A stretch of 36,320 bases of DNA from an uncultured Cellvibrionales bacterium (GCA_913020395.1 CAJWCA010000006.1:1-36320), one strand, 5' to 3'. Counted from the stretch's first letter, positions 1-8,518 are shown. Numbers and translations are program-made. Notes: a model not told the origin generated them from the letters alone.

Positions 1-36
1 AATTTGTTTGCTGGGCTAGGTGGGTGCCGCTAAACA

Positions 37-1533
37 TTAACTTTCTACAAACAGTTCCCACTCTTCTTTTGGTACGGGTTCAGTCACCAGACTGACGAGG
101 ACCAAGGTGCTAACGGCAACCAAGACAGATGGAATGGCAATGTAGTCTGTGCTCAACGGGAACCAAGATGCCAATAAACCATCCGAGGCCGTGGCCCCTT
201 CATACACTTTGTTCATTACCGTGACAAACACGACCGTAGACATGCCCGCGGCTATAGAGGCGACGCCACCCGCTCGGGTCACCCCTTTCCAAAAGAAGGC
301 GGCAATCAATACCGGCGCCAGAGACGCACCAATCATGGTGTAGGAGATCAAGGCCATTTCGAGAATGGTTTCGAACTGGCTCATCATAATATAAGCCAGC
401 ACGCCGATACCCACCGTGCTAGCCCGTTGAATAAGGACTAACTGCTTTGAGCTTGCCTGCTTAAAGAAAAACAGTTGAAAGAAATCACGTGTGACATTGG
501 TTGACGTCACCATCAAAAAGGTATTGCCTGTGGAGATAATAATGGCAACACCGGCGGCTAACAGCAGCGCGCCCACAATGGCGGGCAGTTGCTCGTAGCC
601 AATGCGCAAAATAATTTCCTCGGCCATGGCGCGATTGATGCTGCCATCCATGTGAAAAAATCTGGGGTCATCGGCGTAAATGGCAAAACCGACCAAGGCG
701 ATAGTCATCATCAGAAGCTCAATCACGACCACGCCGGTGAACATACCGATAACGGCCTTTTTTGCGCTGTGTTCGTCTTTAGCTGAGGCGAATTTCTGAT
801 AGACACTACTTTCACTCACCAACAACAAAAAGGTGGGCAGGATAATGCCCATCATCCAAAGGGCATCGTGCCCACCGGTGATCGACAGGTGGTCCGGACT
901 GTGGGATTGAATAGTGGAGATGACGGCATCAACCCCACCGTGAGAGGAGATGGCAAAGGGCAGGGTGATGATCATGGCGATCAGCATAACCAGGCCGTTG
1001 AAAATATCGATGGAAATAACCGAGACCATGCCCGCCAATACGGTGAAGCCCACAATCAGGCAGGCGGCGATCAGCATGCCGGTCTCAGGGCTGACAGCCC
1101 CTTCAGTGAGAATGCTGACAAAGCGGCCGCCACCTTTGAACTGGTAACCTGCGATCACCATGTAGGCCACGATGATCGTCACCGTGCCTAACATACGTGC
1201 AGCCCGGCCATAACGTTTGTCTAGCAAATCCGTCAATGTGTATTGCGCAATCTTACGCACTTTGGCGGCCAGAAAATAAATGACAATTATGCCGATCCAG
1301 GCGCCGGCGGAGAACCACAGTTCTGAGACGCCGGTTCTGAAGGTAAGGCCCGCTGTACCAAATAAACTACCCGAGCCAATCCAGGTGCAGACAAGGGTCG
1401 CCACCAGAAAGTGAACCGGCACATTGCGTCCGGCAATCATGAAATCATCTGAGGTTTTAACAGACCGGCTTTTATAGAGACTGATGCCGATCAGCAAGCA
1501 GACATAGGCCACGACTACAACAGTATAAATCAC
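37..1533 (-). CDS. Sodium:solute symporter (SSS) family transporter
   Basis: A 498-residue integral membrane protein with about 13 hydrophobic segments, the usual length and topology of the SSS (SLC5-like) family that couples inward Na+ flow to uptake of a sugar, amino acid, vitamin or organic acid. The N-terminal pattern fits: a first membrane span, a DDFMIAGRNVP stretch, then a span with TWIGSGSLFGTAG, where SSS proteins have their conserved G/S-rich unwound helix. The start is GTG at 1531-1533, with a purine-rich GGGGGA five bases upstream as ribosome binding site. The substrate cannot be read from sequence. The gene stands alone: the next minus-strand gene upstream is about 200 bases away, and the window edge lies just downstream, so further operon members could lie outside. 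Family call is confident; substrate unknown. Confidence 0.9.
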   Translation of the reverse strand: MIYTVVVVAYVCLLIGISLYKSRSVKTSDDFMIAGRNVPVHFLVATLVCTWIGSGSLFGTAGLTFRTGVSELWFSAGAWIGIIVIYFLAAKVRKIAQYTLTDLLDKRYGRAARMLGTVTIIVAYMVIAGYQFKGGGRFVSILTEGAVSPETGMLIAACLIVGFTVLAGMVSVISIDIFNGLVMLIAMIITLPFAISSHGGVDAVISTIQSHSPDHLSITGGHDALWMMGIILPTFLLLVSESSVYQKFASAKDEHSAKKAVIGMFTGVVVIELLMMTIALVGFAIYADDPRFFHMDGSINRAMAEEIILRIGYEQLPAIVGALLLAAGVAIIISTGNTFLMVTSTNVTRDFFQLFFFKQASSKQLVLIQRASTVGIGVLAYIMMSQFETILEMALISYTMIGASLAPVLIAAFFWKGVTRAGGVASIAAGMSTVVFVTVMNKVYEGATASDGLLASWFPLSTDYIAIPSVLVAVSTLVLVSLVTEPVPKEEWELFVES

Positions 1534-1735
1534 GATTTTCCCCCGAGGACAGACATGTCGGTTTTATTAGAATTTGGCGCTAGGATAGCACTACCGAAAG
1601 TTGAAATCGAAGTGGTTTAGGGGGAATTTTAAGTGAGGCGAGATATTATCTGCTGATCTGGTGCGAAATACGCTATTTCTACGATAGGCCCGTTCAGCGA
1701 GGTCGCTCCATTCCTTGGAGCTGTGCCAATGCCCC

Positions 1736-2209
1736 CTAAAGAACAGCCATTACATTGTAAGAGATGCCTGCGGGCGTTCTGAACCCCTGTGAAACAGAAA
1801 CCAGTTCGTTGAGCCACTGGTATCGCTCGTCCGAGGTTTCAAACATAATCAGGTTCCTCAGGTAGTAGTCGTCTTTGTCGACCTCTGTGCATTTTTCTGC
1901 CGAGAGCACTTGCTGCTGAAGGTGTGCTGGAATGACCCAGCGACCTTTGTAATGCATGTAAATCAGAGCTTTGTCATCAGTCTCAAGGCAAGCCCTGACA
2001 TCCAGCGTTAGGGAGCCGTCCGGGTGAAGCAGCAACCAGTCTCCACCGCTGGGTTTCAGTGTGCCATTAAGTTTCTCACCCTCAAAAAAGCCGCTCTCAA
2101 CATCAAAGATCATACGGTGCCCCACATGACTTTTACCAATATTCAGAGGCTGTTTCAGGGTGACATGCATGTCAAATAAGGGGCGGGTTTTTAGTGCGAT
2201 TGTGTTCAT
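1736..2209 (-). CDS. DUF3237 domain protein
   Basis: A 157-residue soluble protein matching the DUF3237 family in length and pattern: an N-terminal strand with FDMHVTL, then HVGHRMIFDVESG, a FEGEKLNGTL segment followed by GGDWLL and DGSLTLDVRACLETDD, and a C-terminal YYLRNLIMFET stretch. DUF3237 proteins are small beta-barrel-like proteins of unsettled function, often next to SnoaL-like, dehydrogenase or ester-degradation genes. It is the second gene of a pair, 18 bases downstream of the SnoaL-like gene on the same strand, so the two are probably co-transcribed. The ribosome binding site is weak. No catalytic residue can be assigned from sequence. The GlxA-type regulator divergent from the pair is the natural candidate for control. 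Confidence 0.8.
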   Translation of the reverse strand: MNTIALKTRPLFDMHVTLKQPLNIGKSHVGHRMIFDVESGFFEGEKLNGTLKPSGGDWLLLHPDGSLTLDVRACLETDDKALIYMHYKGRWVIPAHLQQQVLSAEKCTEVDKDDYYLRNLIMFETSDERYQWLNELVSVSQGFRTPAGISYNVMAVL

Positions 2210-2227
2210 AGAGGGTGTCCAGTTTGA

Positions 2228-2686
2228 TTACTTTTCAGTGGTTATTTCGTTTAGGAGAGCTTTCGAAGCCTGTATTAACTCCTGGGGGCTAACGCCCGAT
2301 TGCCGGCAGATCATTCCCGTATCCAGAGAAAAGACCTCTTTTGCTACGCGACTTTGCTCAAGGTGGAATTCAATAAAAACGGGTAGTGTGATCCTGGGGC
2401 AGGTCTTCTCTGGAATGTTCAGGGTTAGAGAGACCTGTCCGGTCCCGAGCAAAATGTTACCGTTAATGGCGTGTTGATCCAGGCTAACTTCGTAGTCGGG
2501 GAATAAACCAAAAAACACCCTGAGTTGGCGCTCTATCTCGGCGGTGCCCTTTGCGCTGGAGTTGAAACTTGGAGCAATCATTTCTGCATTAGTGTGGTAA
2601 ATAGCCAGAGCGGCAGGTATGTCCTGTTGGCTTTTGGCTTTTGCCAGTTCGTTCACTATGGCTAGGGTCTTGGCATCGTTGTTCAT
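2228..2686 (-). CDS. SnoaL-like / NTF2-fold protein
   Basis: About 152 residues from the ATG at 2684-2686. An earlier in-frame ATG at 2719 would add 11 residues without family character; an AGAGAAACG stretch precedes the chosen start. The pattern is that of the NTF2-like/SnoaL polyketide-cyclase superfamily: an N-terminal helix, the A-I-Y-H-T-N-A-E-M-I-A-P segment, and a central helix with EIERQLRVFFGLFPDYEVSLDQ, close to the SnoaL core. Such proteins are small cone-shaped dimers acting as cyclases, isomerases or hydrolases, or simply as binding proteins. It lies 18 bases upstream of the DUF3237 gene and is the first gene of that pair. Enzymatic role is unknown. Confidence 0.8.
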   Translation of the reverse strand: MNNDAKTLAIVNELAKAKSQQDIPAALAIYHTNAEMIAPSFNSSAKGTAEIERQLRVFFGLFPDYEVSLDQHAINGNILLGTGQVSLTLNIPEKTCPRITLPVFIEFHLEQSRVAKEVFSLDTGMICRQSGVSPQELIQASKALLNEITTEK

Positions 2687-2764
2687 TTTCGTTTCTCTGT
2701 GTAAGTCATGAGAGGGCATAGTTTAGGGTTACTGCCGCTGAATGAAGAGGGTCGTTTTTGACCT

Positions 2765-2815
2765 CTTAAAGGCTGAATTGTATGCTGTTGGCTTGTAGAC
2801 TTATTGGCCTTTAAG
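2765..2815. promoter_or_regulatory. Inverted repeat in divergent promoter region, candidate GlxA operator
   Basis: CTTAAAGGC at 2765-2773 is the exact reverse complement of GCCTTTAAG at 2807-2815. The arm centres are 42 bases apart, close to four turns of the DNA helix, so both half-sites face the same side. The repeat lies in the 233-base gap between the divergent SnoaL-like gene and the GlxA-type regulator gene, where an AraC-family autoregulator would be expected to bind. An imperfect hairpin (AAGAGGGTC / GACCTCTT, 2745-2767) overlaps its left arm. Assignment to this regulator is inference. Confidence 0.4.
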
Positions 2816-2919
2816 CCGTTTAATTGGCCCTGAATGCCTCGGGCCGCAAGGTGGGGGCGACTCGAATAGAAAGGGGGTTTAAAGGTGGCGATAGAGGGCA
2901 AACAATCGGAGAACACGCT

Positions 2920-3912
2920 GTGATTACGGTAGGGGTTTTGGTGAGCGACCGCTGTCAGGCATCCAGTGTCTTTACGGTGACTGATGTAATCATTGCAGCG
3001 AATTTCATGCTGGAGCAATACTTCGAAGGGGCTGCTCCTCTGTTTGAGTACCAACTCATTGGACCGAAGGCCCGTGTCAAAGCTTATAACGGCTGCGACA
3101 TTGGCCCGCTGGTTAAAATCAAAGAGTGTGAGCGGCCAGACATCGTGATTTTACCCGGGGCATTCGAATCAGTTTTAACGCCGGCACACACCCACTCACT
3201 TTTGAGTAAGTTGGAGGGGGTCTTCCCCACCTTAAAAACATGGCACAGTGAGGGAACTGTTATTGCCAGCATTTGCACGGGCAACTTCATACTGGCAGCA
3301 GCGCAAATTCCTTCGGGCCGAACATTGACCTGTCACTGGGCCTCAGAAAAAACGGCCAGGCAATTGTTTCCAGATGAATCCTTTGATACCGACAAGTTGT
3401 TAGTCGATCATGGCGACGTTGTCAGTGCTGGAGGGGCGATGGCAGTATCGCAATTGGTTTTGTATTTGATTTCTCGATTCCATAGCAGAGAGTTGGCTTT
3501 GGCAACGGGAAAGTTGATGATGATTGAATTAAACCTTGATCATCAAAGTCGTTTTGCCCTGTTCAGTCCGAGGAAAAATCATAAAGACCCTCTTGTCGCC
3601 AAGTTGCAAGTAAAAATTGAGTCTGCCTATCAAAAGGCCCTGAACCTTGAGGCGTTTGCTCGTGATGAGGGTATCGGTGAACGGCAACTTGCCCGTCGGT
3701 TTAAACAGGCTACAGGTGAAACGCCTTTGTCTTATTTACAGCGATACAGGATAGAAAAAGTGAAGATGCTGCTGGAGTCTACCCGTCGACCTGCCAATAG
3801 TTTACTCATGGATGTGGGTTACGAAGATCCCACATCATTTCGGCGCTTATTCAAACGTTATACCGGACTCACAATGCAAGAATACAGAAGTCGTTTTACC
3901 GTGATGCTTTAA
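2920..3912 (+). CDS. GlxA-type transcriptional regulator (DJ-1/PfpI domain + AraC HTH)
   Basis: About 330 residues from the GTG at 2920, which has GGAGA seven bases upstream; an in-frame ATG at 2824 lies before the ribosome binding site and gives a non-homologous leader. The N-terminal ~180 residues are a DJ-1/PfpI class I glutamine-amidotransferase-like domain, opening ITVGVLV and containing the elbow motif ASICTGNFILAAA with Cys about residue 119. The C-terminal ~100 residues are an AraC/XylS double helix-turn-helix: ERQLARRFKQATGETPLSYLQ, then DVGYEDPTSFRRLFKRYTGLTMQEYR. GlxA-type proteins (for example GbdR, CdhR and ArgR in Pseudomonas) activate catabolic genes in response to a small metabolite, often nitrogenous. 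It is divergent from the SnoaL-like/DUF3237 pair and probably regulates it. Confidence 0.92.
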   Translation: MITVGVLVSDRCQASSVFTVTDVIIAANFMLEQYFEGAAPLFEYQLIGPKARVKAYNGCDIGPLVKIKECERPDIVILPGAFESVLTPAHTHSLLSKLEGVFPTLKTWHSEGTVIASICTGNFILAAAQIPSGRTLTCHWASEKTARQLFPDESFDTDKLLVDHGDVVSAGGAMAVSQLVLYLISRFHSRELALATGKLMMIELNLDHQSRFALFSPRKNHKDPLVAKLQVKIESAYQKALNLEAFARDEGIGERQLARRFKQATGETPLSYLQRYRIEKVKMLLESTRRPANSLLMDVGYEDPTSFRRLFKRYTGLTMQEYRSRFTVML

Positions 3913-3926
3913 TCAATTTGTTTTAA

Positions 3927-4931
3927 TTATAGGGTGGTGGCACAATTTCTGCCTGCGTTTTTTGACTGATAGAGCGCCTTGTCTGCACGGCAAAAGACAT
4001 CATCAAAATGTTTGTCCTCATTTTTGGGGTGAGTAATCCCAATGCTCATCGTGAAAGAAAATGACTGTTGTTTGTAGTTTATTTCGAGTGTTGAAATTGC
4101 GTTCTGCAGGCGTTTGGCCATGTCATTGGACGCAGCGTGATCGGCACCATTCATTATCACCATAAATTCCTCACCGCCAACTCGGGCGAATTCATCAGAG
4201 TCACGCACAGCGGTGTTGATGATGCGAGTAAATTCACACAGCGCATGATCCCCTGCGTCATGGCCATGTTGATCATTAACTTCTTTGAAGTGATCGATGT
4301 CCATGACTAACAGGGCAAAATCTTTCTGACTGGATTGCCATTGCTCCATGAGTCTCTGGCCGGTATTAAAAGCGGTACGTCGATTATACACCCCCGTCAG
4401 TGAATCGGTTGCGGCGAGCGTTTTTTGAATATCCAGTTGATAATGCGTAAATAAATGATTGGCCACCCAGTTTGCTAAACATTGCAACAGTATGGCTTCG
4501 TTCTCGCCGTAGATATCTTTTTGAGAGTGTGCGATGTTGATTGTACCAAAACAGCTTGAGCCTTTATTTAAAGGGGCATCCATGCAGGTTTTTAAACCAT
4601 TGGCCGACAGCATTTGACAGTCGTTCTCTGTCATTTCTTCCAGTGCGAGTGCAATTTCAATTTTTTTCTGGGAAAAAACCCGACCCACCATTGAGTTTTT
4701 AATGGGAACTTTTGTATCGACCGGAATCGCCTCGTTGCCCGACAACACATAGATTTCCAAGTTTTCCTCGTCGCCTGCGTCGAGGCAGATGCTGGCTCGT
4801 TCTGCGGGAATAATTTTGGGTAGCCAGTGGGCGATACAATTGAGGGTTGAAGCGATGTCTTCTGCGAGTGTAAGTTGACTGACAAAGGCGACAGGCAAGG
4901 TGATGGTCGTTATTGTGCGTTCAGATGGCAT
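3927..4931 (-). CDS. Diguanylate cyclase with N-terminal GAF-like domain (GGEEF)
   Basis: A 334-residue cytoplasmic protein without membrane segments. Residues about 15-165 resemble a GAF sensor domain (AERASICLD, NSMVGRVF, CMDAPL, GTINIAH). Residues about 175-334 are a GGDEF domain: DSLTGVYNRR, the metal-binding MDIDHFKEVND, the active-site GGEEF at 252-256, and a C-terminal FCRADKALYQSKNAGRN. GGEEF is one of the two accepted active forms, so the enzyme should make c-di-GMP from two GTP. An inhibitory RxxD I-site (RDSD, 243-246) sits exactly five residues before GGEEF, so product feedback inhibition is likely. There is no EAL domain. No strong Shine-Dalgarno precedes the ATG. A terminator separates it from the antiporter gene upstream, so it is probably transcribed alone. 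Confidence 0.93.
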   Translation of the reverse strand: MPSERTITTITLPVAFVSQLTLAEDIASTLNCIAHWLPKIIPAERASICLDAGDEENLEIYVLSGNEAIPVDTKVPIKNSMVGRVFSQKKIEIALALEEMTENDCQMLSANGLKTCMDAPLNKGSSCFGTINIAHSQKDIYGENEAILLQCLANWVANHLFTHYQLDIQKTLAATDSLTGVYNRRTAFNTGQRLMEQWQSSQKDFALLVMDIDHFKEVNDQHGHDAGDHALCEFTRIINTAVRDSDEFARVGGEEFMVIMNGADHAASNDMAKRLQNAISTLEINYKQQSFSFTMSIGITHPKNEDKHFDDVFCRADKALYQSKNAGRNCATTL

Positions 4932-4953
4932 GGCCCGAGGATACTATGTGTAC

Positions 4954-4989
4954 AAAAAAGCCGCAATATTTATCGACTAAATTTGCGGC
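4954..4989 (-). terminator. Rho-independent terminator after the cation/proton antiporter gene
   Basis: Read on the minus strand: GCCGCAA, then ATTTA, a five-base loop, TAAAT, one bulged A, TTGCGGC and a run of six T. The outer stem is seven base pairs and the inner stem five. It begins about 30 bases after the antiporter stop and ends just before the diguanylate cyclase start, so it should insulate the two genes. Confidence 0.85.
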
Positions 4990-5017
4990 GATGGCGGGAG
5001 ACTGATGAGCTATAAGC

Positions 5018-6715
5018 TTATTGCCGTTTTAATTGGAACTCCCGTTCCACTTGAATCTGGTCCTTGATATCTGACTCATTCATGTCCAGTAGCCCAAGTG
5101 CATGTGCCCCAATGACCAGGCTGGACTCCAGCATCTCGGGTACAACACAATTGGCCCCGAGTGAGATCAGCTCATCAAAACCCCCATGTTCACTGCAACG
5201 AACAATAATAGGCAAAGACACACCCATTGCGCGAATATGTTCAATCGTATGTTTAGCATCTTCTATCGAACGAAAGGTCAATACCGCCATTTTTGCGGTT
5301 CTGATATGACAGGCATTCAGGATGTCTAAGTTGGAGCAGTCTCCGTAGATTACCTTGGCATTTTGTGTTCGTTCCGCATTGACTACACCAACACTGTGGT
5401 CAATGGCGATGTAATTAATATCATTGTTTTCCAAAAGGCTGGCGATTGTTTTTCCCACGCGGCCAAAGCCGCCAAGAATAACGTGCCCGTGATGTGGCAG
5501 CTCGGGTGACGGTTCGGTATTGCCAGCCTGACGGCCATTGTCTCCGCCCGCAATTCTCCACAGGGCTCCGCTGATCTTTCCGCTGTGGCGTATTAAAAAG
5601 GGGCTAATGGTCATGGTGATAATGGATAACAAAATAATGAAAGAGGCCTGATCTGCGGGCAGTAGTTGATGCATAACACCCAGAGCCATCAGTGCCAGTC
5701 CAAACTCTCCTGCCTGAGCGAGGTTGAGCCCTGTTTGCAAGGCGGTGTTTTTGCTGTTCCCTGATAATTTTACCAGCACACTGATCAGCAGTGTTTTGAG
5801 TATAATGAGACAAATACTAAACAGTAGCAGGCGCGGCCAGTAATCCTGCAGTAATTGCAGCTGCACGTTCATGCCGATGGTCACAAAAAACAAGCCCAGC
5901 AAGATATCTTTAAAGGCACGAATATCACTGTTGATTTGGTGGCGGAATGGACTCTCGCCTAACATCATGCCAATAACAAAACCGCCCAGGGCCATAGAGA
6001 GGTGGAAACTGTGGGTGACCCAGGACGCCAGCAGTACAATGACCAGTGTACTCAGCACAAATACTTCGTCAGATCGAGCCTGTGCTACTTCTTTATACAA
6101 GGGTGGAAGCAACCACTTTCCTACACTCAACAACAAGATGACGAGCAGGGCACCTTTCGCCAAGGCCCAACCGAGCGCGCTCCACAGTGAGCTTGACCCG
6201 TCTCCGGCAAGCACGGGCACCAAGATTAGAAACAGAACAGCGGCAAGATCCTGAAACAACAGAACACCTACCGACAACTGACCGTGCCGGCTGTGAACTT
6301 GACGTAGTGTGCTGAGCTCCTTGGTAACGATAGCGGTGGAGGAGAGTGCCAGTGCGCCTGCAATGATAATGGCCGCCTCAGGCGTTGCGCCCCACACCCA
6401 GACTGCAGCACCAAATATTAAGGTACAAAATGCCACTTGAATACCGCCCAAACCAAAGACCGATGCGCGCAATGAAATGAGCTTGGGAAGCGAGAACTCC
6501 AAACCAAGGGAGAACAACAGAAACACCACGCCAAACTCTGCCAGAAAAGCAAAGTCGGCCGGTTGCTCAACCCAGGTCAGCGCCTGAGGGCCAATAATCA
6601 CTCCCGCCAGAAGATAGGCGATGATGTTGGGCATTCGCAAGCGTTGCAATATCACGGTGGCTACCAGTGAGGCACACAGGATGGCAAGCAGGGATTCGAA
6701 AAAATGTTCTTCCAT
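5018..6715 (-). CDS. CPA2 family cation:proton antiporter, Kef-type with RCK domain
   Basis: 565 residues. The first ~375 form a 12-13 span exchanger of the CPA2 (KefB/KefC/YbaL) family: RMPNIIAYLLAGVIIGP, FGVVFLLFSLGLEFS, LALSSTAIVTKEL, and the conserved GVLLFQDLAAV with Asp156 in the ion-binding region. Residues ~408-535 form an RCK/TrkA-N regulatory domain with nucleotide-binding GGFGRVG at 415-421 followed by IDHSVGVV and VIYGDCSN. It is shorter than E. coli KefB/KefC (about 600-620) and no TrkA-C domain is evident. Expected role: K+ (or Na+)/H+ exchange at the inner membrane, gated by nucleotide or thiol adducts. No KefF/KefG ancillary gene is adjacent. A strong terminator follows. Confidence 0.93.
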   Translation of the reverse strand: MEEHFFESLLAILCASLVATVILQRLRMPNIIAYLLAGVIIGPQALTWVEQPADFAFLAEFGVVFLLFSLGLEFSLPKLISLRASVFGLGGIQVAFCTLIFGAAVWVWGATPEAAIIIAGALALSSTAIVTKELSTLRQVHSRHGQLSVGVLLFQDLAAVLFLILVPVLAGDGSSSLWSALGWALAKGALLVILLLSVGKWLLPPLYKEVAQARSDEVFVLSTLVIVLLASWVTHSFHLSMALGGFVIGMMLGESPFRHQINSDIRAFKDILLGLFFVTIGMNVQLQLLQDYWPRLLLFSICLIILKTLLISVLVKLSGNSKNTALQTGLNLAQAGEFGLALMALGVMHQLLPADQASFIILLSIITMTISPFLIRHSGKISGALWRIAGGDNGRQAGNTEPSPELPHHGHVILGGFGRVGKTIASLLENNDINYIAIDHSVGVVNAERTQNAKVIYGDCSNLDILNACHIRTAKMAVLTFRSIEDAKHTIEHIRAMGVSLPIIVRCSEHGGFDELISLGANCVVPEMLESSLVIGAHALGLLDMNESDIKDQIQVEREFQLKRQ

Positions 6716-6851
6716 TGAAGGGGCCTGTTTCTACAATTACAGATTACTGGTCAGATAGGATATACGTGTTGTAAGCAAAGTTTATTGTATGTGGTCAATT
6801 TCGATCAACAAATTCTGAAAAATGTAACGATCACTCCTGTCTGGGATAATT

Positions 6852-7649
6852 TCAGTCACTGGAGTACAGATTGATACGCCCTTTGGTTTGCCGCAACCTT
6901 TCCAGGGTGCCGTTGGCCAAACCCTTGGATGCACCGATATAGATTGGAGAGGTATACCCGAAAAAGCTGGAACAGGCGACGTGCCGGTAGTATTGACTAT
7001 TTAGATTGTAGACTGAAAAAATGTTGGCTACATAGGCGGCATCTGCCCGTCCCGATATGACAATCTTAATTGTTCTATCCAGAACGTCTTCACCATAAAT
7101 AGGCAGTAGTTGCTTGTTATACTTCTTCAAAATGGGCACCGGTTCCACCCCTCCGGGGTAAACGGTCGTGAGATTGCGCCAGTGTTTGACCGTGCTTAAG
7201 AACTGAACGAAGTTTTCTTTTCGAAAACACAGGCCGGGTGTTTCAAATAGAACGGGCTCAGCTAACATTGTTGTTATTCCTTCGGCGTTGTTGTTATACA
7301 GTGGGAAGGCCAGATCAACGTTATTGGCGACCAGCGACTGCAACAAACGTTTGCGGGGTATAGCTCTGAAGGTAGCGACATACCCAGCCTCGTCGAGAAT
7401 TGCCGAGAGGTCTTCGATGGCGCTGCCACCAATGCCGCTGTCCGTGATTGTCACAAGCGGCGGGTAGTCGAATACCCCAATGGTCAGAGAGGTTTTGTCA
7501 TTTGCTGTGGCAGCCTGAACGCTGGAGAACGGGACAGGTAAGCAGAGACCGAGAAACAAAAACCATGCAGCGGCCACAAAACCCCAACTAACGGGTCCTG
7601 TCTGAGGTGGTCTCATAGGTATTTTTGTGTTGGCAGTCTCACTTAACAT
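6852..7649 (-). CDS. Periplasmic substrate-binding protein (SBP family 3-like)
   Basis: 265 residues with an export signal: a hydrophobic stretch around residues 22-45 ending SSVQAATA. The mature part reads as a type 2 periplasmic binding fold: SLTIGVFDYPPLVTITDSG, a SAIEDLSAILDEAGYVATFRAIPRKRLLQSL segment, and VANNVDLAFPLYNN. These are the opening strand, first helix and hinge region of the SBP_bac_3 family. No permease or ATPase gene is nearby, so it may be a sensor or orphan binding protein rather than a transporter part. It lies 17 bases downstream of the DUF3365 haem protein on the same strand, suggesting one transcript and a linked periplasmic role. Ligand unknown. An internal ATG at 7614-7616 is an alternative start. 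Confidence 0.8.
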   Translation of the reverse strand: MLSETANTKIPMRPPQTGPVSWGFVAAAWFLFLGLCLPVPFSSVQAATANDKTSLTIGVFDYPPLVTITDSGIGGSAIEDLSAILDEAGYVATFRAIPRKRLLQSLVANNVDLAFPLYNNNAEGITTMLAEPVLFETPGLCFRKENFVQFLSTVKHWRNLTTVYPGGVEPVPILKKYNKQLLPIYGEDVLDRTIKIVISGRADAAYVANIFSVYNLNSQYYRHVACSSFFGYTSPIYIGASKGLANGTLERLRQTKGRINLYSSD

Positions 7650-7666
7650 ATTCTCTAATGCCCGCG

Positions 7667-8446
7667 TTAGTTGCTGTTTGATACAGCGGGCTGAATGTCA
7701 ATTCCGACAGATAAACTCACGCCACCCGCGAGCTCATTAAGCTTAAAATTCTGCATAGTAAAACCTGCTTTGTTTTCCGTACTCCAGGTATTTTCGGCTT
7801 TACCCTTATTGACCGGGTTGTCTGCAATGCTGCCATGGCAAGTCAGGCATTGTTGTTTGTGGTAGATCGGCTGAAGGGTGCGTAGATATTTTCCCTGCTT
7901 AGAGGCTGTCACCTCTCGAAAGCCTTCGTTGGTTCTCCAATGGCTGCCTTGCATTTTGGTCAAGGTACTTGTCTCCCATTGGTCGGGCACGTTTAGTTCA
8001 TTGACAAGCCTGTCTTTCAGCCCGACAAATTTAATCGATACAGGATATCCCCCATTTGAAAACCGTTGCGACAGCTGGAAGGCAAACACGGCGGGAATGA
8101 ACCCCTTAAAATCGATTTCCTTATCTAAAATCAGTGCTTTATTGTCATCCATGACCGCTATCATTGAATTGAGCAGATAGGCCTTGATTGGGTGGTCAGC
8201 CGCTGGAAAGGGCGAGTGATAAATCTGCTGGTGAATAAGTTTGAGCTGATCAATAAATGCCTTACCAAAAAGCTGGTCTTTGTTTTTGGCTTTTGAGTTG
8301 ATCAGTGTTTGACTCCTAAAAAGATAAATCTGAGCAGACCCAAAAATACTGAGAATCTCATCAGACAGTTTGTGAGTCTGGTTAAGGTCTTGACCAACAC
8401 AGTTTCCGGTTAAAAGAACCAGAAGTAACAAGATTCTTGCATTCAT
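7667..8446 (-). CDS. DUF3365 (Tll0287-like) exported haem-binding protein
   Basis: 259 residues. An N-terminal hydrophobic segment (residues 3-14) directs export; Cys16 after LTGN is not a good lipobox, so a cleaved signal is more likely. The single c-type haem motif CLTCHG is at residues 200-205, preceded by LRTLQPIYHKQQ, the typical arrangement of DUF3365/Tll0287-like domains, and followed by a C-terminal GGVSLSVGIDI strand. These domains are periplasmic c-type haem modules with a PAS-like fold, often attached to kinases or cyclases as redox or gas sensors. Here the domain is free-standing and co-transcribed with a binding protein. Sensing rather than electron transfer is inference. Confidence 0.85.
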   Translation of the reverse strand: MNARILLLLVLLTGNCVGQDLNQTHKLSDEILSIFGSAQIYLFRSQTLINSKAKNKDQLFGKAFIDQLKLIHQQIYHSPFPAADHPIKAYLLNSMIAVMDDNKALILDKEIDFKGFIPAVFAFQLSQRFSNGGYPVSIKFVGLKDRLVNELNVPDQWETSTLTKMQGSHWRTNEGFREVTASKQGKYLRTLQPIYHKQQCLTCHGSIADNPVNKGKAENTWSTENKAGFTMQNFKLNELAGGVSLSVGIDIQPAVSNSN

Positions 8447-8499
8447 AAATCTGCGGGCTTTCCGATTTTTTTAATCATTAGTAAGGGGCCTTTAGGCGC

Positions 8500-8518
8500 T
8501 GTGATTAGGGCAATCACA
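8500..8518. promoter_or_regulatory. Palindromic site upstream of the DUF3365 gene
   Basis: Perfect inverted repeat TGTGATT-AGGGC-AATCACA, arms of seven and a five-base centre. The TGTGA/TCACA ends resemble CRP half-sites, but their spacing is nine rather than six, so it is not a standard CRP site. Its position suits an operator for the DUF3365 operon. The factor is unknown. Confidence 0.35.

Noticed and set aside
868-1191. A 107-codon plus-strand frame opposite the sodium:solute symporter
   Set aside because: Low-complexity D/G/H/N-rich translation typical of the antisense of a membrane protein.
2683-3054. A 123-codon minus-strand frame overlapping the start of the GlxA-type gene
   Set aside because: It lies over the divergent promoter and the well-supported regulator; no family pattern, composition of a shadow frame.
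6852-7649. Part of a complete ABC amino-acid transporter
   Set aside because: No permease or ATPase gene next to it; only the DUF3365 gene shares its transcript.
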